Positions 23,612 through 33,002 are shown, numbered from the stretch's first letter. The stretch is 38,850 nucleotides of DNA from Muribaculaceae bacterium (GCA_017399915.1 JAFQAS010000009.1:1-38850); one strand, 5' to 3'. The notes: generated by a model not told the origin, from the letters alone. Numbers and translations are program-made.

Positions 23612-25561
23612 TTACAAAAACTTATAAACTTGCATCAAGCAATAAAACAACTGTGATGATTTAAATTTTTCAGTTGCAATTCCAATAAGGGCATCAACAT
23701 TTTTATCTTTTAATGGTCGATAAGCCTCTTCCACCAACAACGGGGAAACATTTTTCCACACTTGATCGTGTAATACCTCATCAACCCATTTCGAACGTTT
23801 TTCTTTAGTTAAGAATGGGTTGGCTATCGTGTGAGCTATAGAATTTATAAAACAATCGGCCAAGCCTTTTGCCATTGCCTGCCTATTTTCCGTTTTGTCT
23901 ATAGATAGTTCTTTAAGCAATTCCACACTCGTTTCATACAAAAACTTATCATTTGCCCATTGTTCTTCTTTCGACATTGATGTGGATTGACCTCCCATCT
24001 TCCAATTGTAGCCTAAATAATCGGTATATGAAACTTCAAATTTATGCTTAAACATGCGTATAGTGGTCAAGAAATCTTCGCCATAGAAATTTGACTCCGA
24101 CAACGGATTTACCCTTTCCAACGCTTCGCGAAGGAACAACTTATCTACCAAACGATGAGAGAAACCATGTCGGCCAAGTATTGTGGGCAACAATTCGGTT
24201 GTTGTAATAGTTTTCTCTTCTTTAAACACTTTTGATGGAACAAAAAACGGTATTTTAATCCCTAAGAAGCGACTTTCACGCTGTGAACCCATTACGATTA
24301 TCTCTGCGCCTGTCATCTTGGCTCGCTCATACATGTGTTCGATTGCCATCGGATTTAGCGTATCGCTTCCGTCCATAAATTGCACATAATCTCCTATCGC
24401 GAGCTTCCATCCGGTGCGACGAGATGCGCTCAATCCCAAATTATCATTATGGCACACAACCTTTACACGCCCATCAACCGCGGCAATTGTGCGTATCACT
24501 GCCAATGTGTCATCTGTAGAACCATCGTCGACTACAATCAGTTCTATTTCCCTAAAAGTTTGTTGCAACACCGAGCGCATTGCTTTCTCAATACTTTTCG
24601 CTTCGTTATACGCCGACATCACGACACTCACCTTTATAGCTCCCGATACTTGCTGAACATCTTTATGTCGCTTAGCCACATAACGACGCAAGCGTTTGCT
24701 ATGCAACATATAGTAAATAAGCTTGTCGTGACCACGTAATTTATATCTACGTGCATCTTTTATGATACATTGTATTTCGGGGTTTGAAGAATCAAATTCC
24801 ACTCCTTGAGCAATACACCCATCATAAAGTCTATGTAATTTGAACAACAATGCCGTTTCTTCATCGGCAAAGCGTGATATCCCGTTAAACAATCTATACC
24901 AACCTTCAAAGGTCATAGTCATCTTATGACTCAGTCCATCTGATCGGAATATCACATCATAAACATGTAATGAATTATCAATTACAACCTTTCGGGCTTC
25001 GCCTGCAATTGACACAAGCATCAACAAATCTTCGAAATGTATTATCCGGCGATGTGGGATCCATTTACCATCAAGAAACAAAGAGCGACGCATAAGTTTT
25101 GCCACAGGCCCCACACTTGTTTCATAATTAAGTAATGCTTTTATATACTCTTTACCTGTCATTGTACGCGATTGTTCCATAAGATGGGGATAATAACCTT
25201 CATCGGTACAACGTCTAGCCGACCCTACAATGATATCCACATCATCCGACACTCGAGTCAGAAATTGCTCTAACGCATCGGGTGGCAACACATCATCACC
25301 ATCGAGCATCATCACCCACTCGCCTTTGGCTTTGGCTACACCTAATTTGCGAGCGGCTCCGGCCCCGGCATTTTTGCCATGCAACACGTGAATGCGCTCA
25401 TCGGTATGAGCTATTGCATCACACAACTTCCCCGAGCTATCGCTCGAACCATCATTCACCATTATAAGCTCCCAATCTGTTATAGTTTGGGCCTTCACAC
25501 TATCCACACTGCGTTGAAGCAATGATTCAAGATTATATACAGGTATAATTATCGAAATCAT
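23612..25561 (-). CDS. glycosyltransferase with two GT2 (GT-A) domains
   Basis: With the ATG at 25561 the protein has 649 residues and begins directly with the GT2 strand 'MISIIIPVYNLESLL'. An upstream in-frame ATG at 25633 would place the promoter inside the gene and adds no domain sequence. Domain 1 (about 1-230) has 'VNDGSSDSSG' and the DxD-like 'LDGDD'. Domain 2 (about 310-560) restarts with 'KVSVVMSAYNEAKSIE', 'VVDDGSTDDT' and 'FMDGSD'. There are no membrane helices. It probably transfers sugars to a lipopolysaccharide, capsule or protein glycan in the cytoplasm. The sugar and acceptor cannot be read from sequence. It stands alone, not in a polysaccharide cluster. Confidence 0.9.
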   Translation of the reverse strand: MISIIIPVYNLESLLQRSVDSVKAQTITDWELIMVNDGSSDSSGKLCDAIAHTDERIHVLHGKNAGAGAARKLGVAKAKGEWVMMLDGDDVLPPDALEQFLTRVSDDVDIIVGSARRCTDEGYYPHLMEQSRTMTGKEYIKALLNYETSVGPVAKLMRRSLFLDGKWIPHRRIIHFEDLLMLVSIAGEARKVVIDNSLHVYDVIFRSDGLSHKMTMTFEGWYRLFNGISRFADEETALLFKLHRLYDGCIAQGVEFDSSNPEIQCIIKDARRYKLRGHDKLIYYMLHSKRLRRYVAKRHKDVQQVSGAIKVSVVMSAYNEAKSIEKAMRSVLQQTFREIELIVVDDGSTDDTLAVIRTIAAVDGRVKVVCHNDNLGLSASRRTGWKLAIGDYVQFMDGSDTLNPMAIEHMYERAKMTGAEIIVMGSQRESRFLGIKIPFFVPSKVFKEEKTITTTELLPTILGRHGFSHRLVDKLFLREALERVNPLSESNFYGEDFLTTIRMFKHKFEVSYTDYLGYNWKMGGQSTSMSKEEQWANDKFLYETSVELLKELSIDKTENRQAMAKGLADCFINSIAHTIANPFLTKEKRSKWVDEVLHDQVWKNVSPLLVEEAYRPLKDKNVDALIGIATEKFKSSQLFYCLMQVYKFL

Positions 25562-25569
25562 ATTAGCCA

Positions 25570-25600
25570 CAAATATACAACATTTTATAGAGATTTCAAA
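25570..25600 (-). promoter_or_regulatory. promoter of the glycosyltransferase gene
   Basis: On the minus strand TTTG (25600-25597), 19 nt, then TATATTTG (25577-25570) is a full consensus match 8 nt before the ATG at 25561. It decides that start over the ATG at 25633. Confidence 0.8.
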
Positions 25601-25653
25601 CCTCATCGCACATTTTCGGTCAAAGTGTGCCATAGGTTAAGGTTGTGAAAAAC

Positions 25654-25685
25654 ATTGGTGTTATCAAAAACTTTCACTATTTTTG
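25654..25685 (+). promoter_or_regulatory. promoter of the 2-oxoacid oxidoreductase operon
   Basis: ATTG (25654-25657), 20 nt, then TATTTTTG (25678-25685) fit the Bacteroidota consensus and lie 38 nt before the ferredoxin-subunit ATG. Confidence 0.7.
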
Positions 25686-25723
25686 CACTATAAAAATAAA
25701 TATAACTAAGATTTTTATCAAAT

Positions 25724-25957
25724 ATGGCTAAAATTTTAGGTGCAGTAACCATTAATCAAGAACGTTGCAAAGGATGCGACTTATGTGTCGTAGCCTGTCC
25801 AAAAGATGTGTTATTGCTTCAACCCAAAGAAGTTAACAATCGCGGATACCACTTCGCATTTATGAAAAATCCCGACGACTGCATCGGCTGTGCGGCTTGC
25901 GCCACTGTGTGCCCCGACGGCTGTATCGAAGTTTATCGTGTGAAAGTTCCCGATTAA
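25724..25957 (+). CDS. 2-oxoacid:ferredoxin oxidoreductase, 2x[4Fe-4S] ferredoxin-like subunit
   Basis: This 77-residue protein has two cluster-binding motifs, 'CKGCDLCVVACP' near the N-terminus and 'CIGCAACATVCP' near residue 52, the pattern of the delta subunit of KOR/VOR enzymes. It shuttles electrons from the TPP-bound intermediate to external ferredoxin. It is the first gene of a four-gene operon, 28 nt before the alpha subunit. Confidence 0.93.
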   Translation: MAKILGAVTINQERCKGCDLCVVACPKDVLLLQPKEVNNRGYHFAFMKNPDDCIGCAACATVCPDGCIEVYRVKVPD

Positions 25958-25985
25958 TTACATTCATCATTTAGCATTTTATCTC

Positions 25986-27077
25986 ATGAATGAAGAAGTA
26001 AAATTATTAAAAGGCAACGAAGCGATTGCTCTTGCCGCTATCAGATATGGTGCCGATGGATATTTCGGTTACCCCATTACCCCCCAATCTGAAATTCTTG
26101 AAACTCTCGAAGCCGAAATGCCTTGGGAAACTACCGGCATGGTAGTGCTTCAAGCCGAAAGCGAAGTCGCTGCCATCAATATGGTTTATGGCGGTGCCTC
26201 ATGTGGCAAGGCTGTGATGACATCGTCATCAAGCCCCGGTGTGAGCCTCAAGCAAGAAGGAATCTCGTTTATTGCCGCATCAGAATTGCCAGCATTGGTG
26301 GTAAATGTGATGCGTGGAGGACCGGGACTTGGTACTATCCACCCTTCTCAAGCCGACTATTTCCAAGCGACCAAAGGCGGTGGCCACGGCGATTATCACC
26401 TCATCGTGCTTGCGCCAAAGACTGTGCAAGAAATGGCCGACTTTGTTTATCTCGGTTTTGATCTCGCATTTAAATATCGCACTCCGGCGATGATTCTTGC
26501 CGATGGTATTGTAGGACAAATGATGGAGAAAGTAGTACTTCCACCGGCTCGTCCTCGTCGCACTAAAGAACAAATCGCCGAGCAATGTCCTTGGGCTATT
26601 ACCGGTAAACCTGCATCACGCAAGCAAAATATCATCACTTCACTCGAGCTCGACACTGCTGTGATGGAAGAAAACAACAACCGTTTCCAACGCACATATC
26701 GCCTTATCGAACAAAATGAGCAACGATGTGAAGAATATCTTACCGAAGATGCTGAATATCTTTTCGTCGCATTTGGCTCAATGGCTCGTATTTGCCAAAA
26801 GGTAATCGACGATATGCGTGAGCAAGGCATCAAAGTGGGACTCGTGCGCCCCATAACTCTATGGCCATTCCCCACCGAAGCTATTAATCGTGTGTCACAA
26901 CGCGTGAAAGGCATGTTGGTAGTCGAACTCAATGCCGGACAGATGATTGAAGATGTGAAACTTGCATCTCAATGCCGTGTGCCAACCTACCACTTCGGAC
27001 GTCTTGGCGGCATCGTACCCAACTTGGGTGAGATTTCCGACGCGTTCTTTAACTTTTTCCCCGACGCTAAAAAATAA
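25986..27077 (+). CDS. vorB: 2-oxoacid:ferredoxin oxidoreductase alpha subunit (VorB-like)
   Basis: This 363-residue subunit carries the pyruvate:ferredoxin oxidoreductase N-domain ('LKGNEAIALAAIRYGADGYF', 'GYPITPQSEILE') and the domain II segment near the C-terminus ('VEAFGSM'-like 'LFVAFGSMARI', 'GLVRPITLWPFP'). Sequence and operon order match Bacteroidota genes usually named 3-methyl-2-oxobutanoate dehydrogenase subunit VorB. 2-oxoglutarate (KorA) is an alternative substrate, and substrate choice cannot be settled from sequence. The complex oxidatively decarboxylates a 2-oxoacid with CoA to acyl-CoA, reducing ferredoxin, or runs in reverse in anaerobes. Confidence 0.9.
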   Translation: MNEEVKLLKGNEAIALAAIRYGADGYFGYPITPQSEILETLEAEMPWETTGMVVLQAESEVAAINMVYGGASCGKAVMTSSSSPGVSLKQEGISFIAASELPALVVNVMRGGPGLGTIHPSQADYFQATKGGGHGDYHLIVLAPKTVQEMADFVYLGFDLAFKYRTPAMILADGIVGQMMEKVVLPPARPRRTKEQIAEQCPWAITGKPASRKQNIITSLELDTAVMEENNNRFQRTYRLIEQNEQRCEEYLTEDAEYLFVAFGSMARICQKVIDDMREQGIKVGLVRPITLWPFPTEAINRVSQRVKGMLVVELNAGQMIEDVKLASQCRVPTYHFGRLGGIVPNLGEISDAFFNFFPDAKK

Positions 27078-27085
27078 TCACGACT

Positions 27086-27853
27086 ATGAATATCAACGAT
27101 ATAATTAAGCCCGAAAATCTTGTTTATGCCAAGCCTCGCTTGCTCAAAGACAACCACATGCACTATTGCCCCGGTTGTAGCCATGGTGTGGTTCATAAAC
27201 TCGTTGCCGAAGTTCTCGAAGAAATGGGCATGGAAGAAAAAGCGATAGGTGTGGCTCCTGTAGGTTGCGCCGTGTTTGCTTATAACTATGTAGATATCGA
27301 CTGGATTGAAGCCGCTCATGGTCGCGCTCCGGCTATCGCCACTGCTGTGAAACGCCTCAACCCCGAAAACCTTGTGTTTACCTACCAAGGCGACGGCGAC
27401 CTTGCCGCCATTGGCACTTGCGAAACAATCCACGCTGCCAATCGTGGCGAAAATATCGCCATCATCTTCATCAATAATGGTATTTATGGTATGACCGGTG
27501 GGCAAATGGCTCCCACAACCCTTGAGGGAATGAAAACATCGACAACCCCCTACGGACGCCGCGTTGATCTCAACGGACACCCTCTCGCCATCGCGCCCCT
27601 ATTAGCACAACTCGACGGCACTTGCTACATAACTCGTCAAGCCGTACACACCCCTATAGCCGTACGCAAAGCCAAAGCAGCCATTCGCCAAGCATTCGAA
27701 AACTCAATGAACGGGCTCGGCACATCAATGGTGGAAATCGTGAGTACATGTAACTCGGGTTGGAAAATGACTCCTGCGCAATCAAACGCTTGGATGGAAG
27801 AAAATATGTTTAAGAAATATCCCTTGGGGGACATCAAAAATACAGTAAAATGA
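27086..27853 (+). CDS. 2-oxoacid:ferredoxin oxidoreductase beta subunit (TPP-binding)
   Basis: This 255-residue subunit has the TPP/Mg motif GDGDL with the downstream Asn in 'IIFINNGIYGMTGGQ', and the N-terminal 'HYCPGCSHG' Cys pair typical of beta subunits that hold part of a cluster or the TPP pocket. It forms the active site together with the alpha subunit. It lies 8 nt after alpha and overlaps gamma by 4 bases. Confidence 0.94.
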   Translation: MNINDIIKPENLVYAKPRLLKDNHMHYCPGCSHGVVHKLVAEVLEEMGMEEKAIGVAPVGCAVFAYNYVDIDWIEAAHGRAPAIATAVKRLNPENLVFTYQGDGDLAAIGTCETIHAANRGENIAIIFINNGIYGMTGGQMAPTTLEGMKTSTTPYGRRVDLNGHPLAIAPLLAQLDGTCYITRQAVHTPIAVRKAKAAIRQAFENSMNGLGTSMVEIVSTCNSGWKMTPAQSNAWMEENMFKKYPLGDIKNTVK

Positions 27854-28386
27854 AAGAAGAATTAATCATAGCAGGATTCGGTGGACAAGGCGTGCTCTCT
27901 ATGGGCAAAATTCTCGCTTATGCCGCCCTCATGGATAATCTTGAAGTAACTTGGATGCCCTCTTACGGACCCGAACAACGTGGTGGTACTGCCAACGTAA
28001 CTGTCATTCTCAGCGACTCGGCAATCAGTTCGCCCATGCTCGACACCTACGACACAGCAGTAATTCTCAACCAACAAAGTCTCGACAAATTTGAGAGCAA
28101 AGTGAAGCCCGGAGGCACTCTCATTTATGACTCTTACGGCATACACAAAGCCCCAACACGCACCGATATCAACATCTATCGCATCGATGCAATGGAAGCG
28201 ACTTTTGAAATGGAGAATGCCAAAGCCTACAACATGGTAGTGCTCGGCGCATTACTTAAAATCAAAAATCTTCTCCCCATTGAGAGCGTGATTAAAGGCT
28301 TGAAAAAGACTCTCCCCGAGCGTCATCACCACCTCATTCCAATGAACGAAGACGCCATCAACCGCGGAATGAGTCTCGTAAAATAA
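27850..28386 (+). CDS. 2-oxoacid:ferredoxin oxidoreductase gamma subunit
   Basis: This 178-residue protein is of the POR gamma family: 'IIAGFGGQGVLSMGKILAYA' at the N-terminus, 'SYGPEQRGGTANVTVILSD' and 'LGALLKI' later, all family hallmarks. The start ATG overlaps the beta stop (ATGA), showing translational coupling. It completes the delta-alpha-beta-gamma set needed for a working KOR/VOR-type enzyme. Confidence 0.94.
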   Translation: MKEELIIAGFGGQGVLSMGKILAYAALMDNLEVTWMPSYGPEQRGGTANVTVILSDSAISSPMLDTYDTAVILNQQSLDKFESKVKPGGTLIYDSYGIHKAPTRTDINIYRIDAMEATFEMENAKAYNMVVLGALLKIKNLLPIESVIKGLKKTLPERHHHLIPMNEDAINRGMSLVK

Positions 28387-28401
28387 TTTATCCACAGCAT
28401 A

Positions 28402-29446
28402 ATGAGCACAACATCTACAAATCGTAATTAATTATATTGATGCATTGAGAGGCTTTACCATGTTTTTAGTAGTCTTTGGGCATGTTATGCTAACATCTTT
28501 CGATATAGGGGGATATGATAGTGTAATTGGCTCCATTTTCCTTACATTTCGCATGCCATTATTTTTCTTCATTGCTGGCATCTTTTCTTATAAAGCGACT
28601 TCCTTTTGGAACATTGAATTTTTTGGCACTATCCTAAAAAATAAATTTTTAGTCCAAATAATCCCTACTTTATTTTTTGCATCTACATTCATTTTATGTC
28701 ATAATACAAATCCGTTTATTGAATTTTCAAGATATGGATTCGGTGGATATTGGTTCACAATTGTTTTATTTGAAATGTTTATTATATATTATAGCATTTC
28801 TATAATAAGCAAATATACATCCCATAAAATATGTGATATTACATTAATCTCTCTTTCTATTTTAGGAGTGATTATTGTTGCGTTTTTCAAGCAGGAAAGT
28901 AGACTTTGGGATGTATTATGTATGGAAAATTTAACGAAATATTTTCAATTTTTCGTTTTGGGGATTTTATGCAAAAAGCACTTTCACAAGTTTACAAAAA
29001 TAACTAATAATCATTTATTTAGGGGCGCAACAATTATAACTTATATTATTTGTCTTTTATTATATTTCAATCTTGATTTTAAAAATTCCTTCCCGTTAGC
29101 ATTCAAAGGAGTTCATGATATTCTTGTAAGATATGCAGGGTTACTTGTTATTTATATCACATTTTATCACTACCAAGATTTTTTCAATAAAGATACCTGT
29201 TTCAATCGCGCCTTATTATTTATTGGGAGAAGAACTCTTGATATTTATTTAATCCACTATTTTTTATTACCCAATCTTCAATTTTTAAAGCCCTTATTGG
29301 AGCCTACTAATATGATGTTAATTCAATTTACTTTAGCGACTTTAATATCAATTATCATCATATTTTTATGCCTATTAATTAGCAATGTTATTAGAACTAG
29401 CGATTATCTTGGGCATTACTTATTAGGAGCAAAATTAAAAAGATAA
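28402..29446 (+). pseudogene. membrane acyltransferase (acyltransferase family 3), 5' end frameshifted
   Basis: The intact frame from TTG 28445 to 29446 encodes 333 residues with about ten membrane helices and the early 'VVFGH' motif of acyltransferase_3 proteins, which O-acetylate or otherwise acylate surface glycans. Upstream in the same frame the family start 'YIDALRG' is readable from 28433, but no ATG/GTG/TTG precedes it before a stop at 28403. The natural ATG at 28402 (MSTTSTNRN) runs into TAA at 28429. Removing one AATT from the tandem AATTAATT at 28426-28433 would join MSTTSTNRN to YIDALRG exactly. Either the gene is broken or switched off, or translation starts at TTG 28445 without the motif. 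It is AT-rich, unlike its neighbours, suggesting transfer. It sits 15 nt after the gamma subunit. Confidence 0.75.
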
Positions 29447-29455
29447 CAAACAAAT

Positions 29456-29485
29456 GCCCTAAGCATCTCTGCTTGGGGCTTTTTC
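29456..29485 (+). terminator. terminator after the acyltransferase
   Basis: GCCCTAAGCA (29456-29465) and TGCTTGGGGC (29470-29479) pair with one G-T wobble around a TCTC loop, followed by a T run. Confidence 0.9.
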
Positions 29486-29541
29486 ATTTTGCACTTCTCC
29501 GATTTTAATTGAGCACAAATTCTACATTCTGAAAAAATTAC

Positions 29542-29549
29542 TACCTTTG
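29542..29549 (+). promoter_or_regulatory. probable -7 element of the DUF554 gene
   Basis: TACCTTTG lies 22 nt before the ATG at 29572. The -33 element is not clear. Confidence 0.5.
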
Positions 29550-29571
29550 CAGCACAAAATTTAGTACAACA

Positions 29572-30267
29572 ATGTTAGGAACAATCGTAAACACCTGTAC
29601 CATAATCGTTGGCAGCATAGCGGGTGCTGTGATGAATAGAGGTATAAAAGAGAAATATAAAGAGACATTATATACCGCGCTTGGATTGGCATGCCTTGGC
29701 ATTGGGCTCAATGCTGTGATTAGCAACTTCGGCAAAAGCGAATATCCGGTACTTTTCATTGTGTCAATTGCATTAGGTAGTGTTATTGGCACCGCGCTAA
29801 ATCTCGACGGACGTTTTGCCAACTTGATAAACAAACGTTCGAAAAACAAGAATAAGAACACCAATCTTGCCGATGGCTTATCAACTGCCATTCTATTATA
29901 TTGTATCGGTCCTCTTGCCATGCTCGGACCGGTGATAAGCGCACTAAAAGGCGACAACACTTTTTTATTCACAAATGCAACACTCGATTTGGTTACATCG
30001 GCCGTATTTGCCAGCACCTACGGCATATGGGTGATACTTGCAGCGCCTGTGCTATTCTGTTGGCAAGGAATGTTTTATTTAGTGGCAAAAGTGTCAAGTA
30101 CGGCCATAAGCGAGGCTCTCATGGCCGAACTTCTTATCGTAGGTGGCTTGATGATTGTCGCTTCAGGATTATCGTTACTAAAACTAAAAGACTGCAAAAC
30201 TTTAAACATGCTCCCTTCACTACTTATCCCCGTCATTTGGTTTCTCGCAAAAAGCCTTATTGAGTAA
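29572..30267 (+). CDS. DUF554 family integral membrane protein
   Basis: This 231-residue very hydrophobic protein has about seven membrane helices. It starts 'MLGTIVNTCTIIVGSIAGAV' with the Asn and Gly residues typical of DUF554 (YdfK-like) proteins, and has internal 'AILLYCIGPLAMLGP' and 'LTSAVFASTYGIWV'-type segments also seen in that family. Function is unknown; a transporter-like role is only a guess from topology. It is a single gene between two hairpin terminators. Confidence 0.85.
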   Translation: MLGTIVNTCTIIVGSIAGAVMNRGIKEKYKETLYTALGLACLGIGLNAVISNFGKSEYPVLFIVSIALGSVIGTALNLDGRFANLINKRSKNKNKNTNLADGLSTAILLYCIGPLAMLGPVISALKGDNTFLFTNATLDLVTSAVFASTYGIWVILAAPVLFCWQGMFYLVAKVSSTAISEALMAELLIVGGLMIVASGLSLLKLKDCKTLNMLPSLLIPVIWFLAKSLIE

Positions 30268-30314
30268 TAAATGACATTTGAATTTTCAAGCTATACATTC
30301 TCGATATAAAGCAG

Positions 30315-30350
30315 AAAAGGCTGAACCGGTGAAACGATTCAGCCTTTTTC
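30315..30350. terminator. bidirectional terminator between DUF554 and the surface-protein gene
   Basis: AAAAGGCTGAA (30315-30325) pairs with TTCAGCCTTTT (30338-30348) around a 12-nt loop. The A-run and T-run arms suit both convergent genes. Confidence 0.88.
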
Positions 30351-30371
30351 TATGAGGGAATAAATCTTTGT

Positions 30372-32744
30372 CTATTTCTTAACAATCTTTTTGGTTATAA
30401 TGCCGTCGGCAGTAGTGACACGCACAATGTAAACACCGGTTGCCAACTCTTGAGTTGAAATTATATTTGCATTGGCTGCCGCTACATTGCGACCATTCAT
30501 ATCACAAATTGCGATCTCTTTCACTTCAGTGCCAACTACTTCAATAGCGTTTGCACTTATTTTTACCAATACGTCGTTAGCTTCAACAGCATCTACTCCG
30601 TCGAGTTCGCCACCATACAATTCGATATTATCGAGAATGAGGTGTTCGCAGTTCTTTGAACGAAGGCGGAATGCGATATAGATTGTATCAGAAGCATAAG
30701 AACTCAAATCAAGACCACGAGTTTTGAATTCAGGGCTTTCGAGGTGATACTCTTCTTCGGTGAAATAATACCAAGAATCATCACCATTTGAAGAAATCAT
30801 CACTGAATAAGTTTCAAGATAATTGGGATTGAAAGAAGCCACGTCCCACACAAGGTAAGAAGATTCTGTTGGGCAGAATGGAGGCAATACACACCAACGG
30901 TCGGCCTTATCTGTACCATCGAGCCATGAAGTACCAGCCAACATGTATTCGCCAAATTGTTCATGTTTTTGAATCTTGAAGATACCCCAACCTTCTTCAT
31001 TAAATTCGCTACCGGCACTTGGATTTACGGTACCTTCATCTTCGACACGGAACACAAATCCTTCAGGGAGTTTTCCATCTTCAAAATCCCATGCTTGGGC
31101 AGGAGTACCCATCACGCGGAATTTCAATGAATCAATATTGTTTTCTTGCACCTTATCATCGGCAGCAATAACCTCAATAGCAAGTTTATGTTCACCCTCG
31201 CTTAATGAAGCAAGCACATCAGGAAGTGATTGTGATGAAATTTCTTGAGCCAAAATAGTAGTGTTTGTTTCGCTCACCACTTCATCATCGACTTTAACGC
31301 GGATAGTAGCATCTACGTTTGTGATACCATAGTTGCGCACTTTATATTCAACAGTTTTCTTTGACCCTTTGTGGTAGAATTCACCCGGATTTGTGATTTC
31401 GGTAACAGCGAGGTCAACATTATCGCTTTCAATTTTTTCAAACGACACATCATCAACACACAACCAGTTTTCGTCCTTGTCGCTAAATGCGTAGAAACCG
31501 ATATAGATTGTTTGAGGCTTGTCGATATAGATGATATTGATTGATTCTTCATAAGCACTGCGAGCAAATGGAGCATATTCCACAATCTTGTTGCTCATAG
31601 CTGAAGGATTACATTCGTTGCCATAATACACACCCAATTTTTCGGGGTGAGTATCATCGCCCGAATACCAGAATTTCAACACATAGTAACCGGCTTCGGC
31701 AATCGCAATAGGTTCAAGTATAGTCCAGTCATTGGCATTATTATCTCTATTATAGTTATATGCAAGACAATAGTCACCGGTGTGCGATAACGACCACCAT
31801 GGATCGGTATAAATGTCCCATGTTCCATCATCTTCATTGAGATTGAAGAATGTGATACCATCGGTATATTCCGACGCCTCAAAGCCCATAAAATAAGGGA
31901 CTGAAGCAGGAGCCTTGTGAAGCACACTTATTGAAGTAGCGTCATTGCTTGCGTTGATATCGTCGGCATGAGTTACCCATGCTTTGATGTTGAAGTTTTT
32001 GCGAGGTTGCGACAAGTCGGCTTTTGCAGTAAATGTATATTCCATTTCCGCTCCAATTGCAAGTGCTTGATTTATCTTCTCAGTTGCGATAGTGCTATCA
32101 TCAATAGCAAACGACAAGTCAAAAGATTCAACGGCAGTATTACCCTCGTTTTTCACTTTCACCGTTACAGTTTCTTGCGACAAACCGAAACCGCTCACCG
32201 GTGCTGAAATTTCTGTAACCGACAAGTCAACTGGATTAGTAGTGAATTTAACCGACACATTGCTTAGATACAAACGCCATTTGTCGGGATCGCTACACGC
32301 GTGTAAACCAAGGTAGATAGGTTCATTAGCAGTAACACTCATCAAATACAAATGAGTTGTTTCGCTATCATTAAGAGCCAAAGTATCACAAATGCGATAG
32401 GTCATAGCATCAACAGTAGCGGCATTCCCACTAAACACCTCCAATTTTTCGCCATAAGAACTACCTTTTACAGTAAATGACACTGCAATAGTACCCGATT
32501 GGGTTGATGTGATAGCAGGTGAAATTAGCCAGTCATTGGCTGAATTTGTAGAGTGATAACTATAGAACACCGAAGGTGATGTTGATGAATCATATTGCCA
32601 TGTCTTACCATCGTCATTGCCATCGACAACAGTCCATGCCTTGAATTCATCTTCGTTTTGAAAGCTTGCATTAAATATCTCTTGTGCCAACAATGGAGAT
32701 ACACACAAGCAGATTGCAGCAATAAAAGTAGAAATTCTTTTCAT
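30372..32744 (-). CDS. secreted choice-of-anchor-J / CARDB-like surface protein with T9SS sorting domain
   Basis: This 790-residue protein begins with a signal peptide (MKRISTFIAAICLCVSPLLAQ). Three cleaved-adhesin/choice-of-anchor-J beta-jelly-roll units are visible at about 22-160, 275-430 and 590-735, each with a 'W...ND W(L/T)' type core ('ANDWLISPAI', 'ANDWTILEPI', 'DRWCVLPPF'). Between them lie two CARDB-like Ig domains beginning 'VDLSVTEI' and 'VDLAVTEI' with 'KNEGNTAVESF' and 'RNYGITNVDAT'. The C-terminus 'ELATGVYIVRVTTADG...KKIVKK' is a clear T9SS type A sorting domain. It is probably anchored on the cell surface or released, possibly a glycan or host binder. No protease domain is present. 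It is a likely cargo of the Por system in this window. Confidence 0.88.
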   Translation of the reverse strand: MKRISTFIAAICLCVSPLLAQEIFNASFQNEDEFKAWTVVDGNDDGKTWQYDSSTSPSVFYSYHSTNSANDWLISPAITSTQSGTIAVSFTVKGSSYGEKLEVFSGNAATVDAMTYRICDTLALNDSETTHLYLMSVTANEPIYLGLHACSDPDKWRLYLSNVSVKFTTNPVDLSVTEISAPVSGFGLSQETVTVKVKNEGNTAVESFDLSFAIDDSTIATEKINQALAIGAEMEYTFTAKADLSQPRKNFNIKAWVTHADDINASNDATSISVLHKAPASVPYFMGFEASEYTDGITFFNLNEDDGTWDIYTDPWWSLSHTGDYCLAYNYNRDNNANDWTILEPIAIAEAGYYVLKFWYSGDDTHPEKLGVYYGNECNPSAMSNKIVEYAPFARSAYEESINIIYIDKPQTIYIGFYAFSDKDENWLCVDDVSFEKIESDNVDLAVTEITNPGEFYHKGSKKTVEYKVRNYGITNVDATIRVKVDDEVVSETNTTILAQEISSQSLPDVLASLSEGEHKLAIEVIAADDKVQENNIDSLKFRVMGTPAQAWDFEDGKLPEGFVFRVEDEGTVNPSAGSEFNEEGWGIFKIQKHEQFGEYMLAGTSWLDGTDKADRWCVLPPFCPTESSYLVWDVASFNPNYLETYSVMISSNGDDSWYYFTEEEYHLESPEFKTRGLDLSSYASDTIYIAFRLRSKNCEHLILDNIELYGGELDGVDAVEANDVLVKISANAIEVVGTEVKEIAICDMNGRNVAAANANIISTQELATGVYIVRVTTADGIITKKIVKK

Positions 32745-32830
32745 ATAAATTCCACGAACTCATTTGTTAAGTCAAATCAAGAATCGAGTTCTTAAATTCT
32801 CGCTGACACCTTAAACCGTTTTAACAATCA

Positions 32831-32860
32831 CAAAGATATATATCTGTAATTAACAACCAA
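32831..32860 (-). promoter_or_regulatory. promoter of the choice-of-anchor-J gene
   Basis: On the minus strand TTGG (32860-32857) precedes TATCTTTG (32838-32831) at consensus spacing. This predicts a leader of about 80 nt. The 32745-33035 gap otherwise shows only AT-rich sequence. Confidence 0.6.
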
Positions 32861-32994
32861 GCATAATGATTGAATTATTCATCTTTTTTAACCAAAAAAG
32901 AATTTTTATGCACATATAATTTTTTGTCGACATTTTAGGGATTTTTTTATCTATTTTTTGCCACATTTTTATACATCGTATCGCATTTTATTTG

Positions 32995-33002
32995 TACTTT
33001 TG
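32995..33002 (+). promoter_or_regulatory. probable -7 element of pyrG-yidC
   Basis: TACTTTTG matches TAnnTTTG and lies 33 nt before the pyrG ATG. The -33 match is poor. Confidence 0.5.

Noticed and set aside
25562-25633. N-terminal extension of the glycosyltransferase
   Set aside because: A full consensus promoter lies inside it, and the GT2 domain starts exactly at the later ATG.
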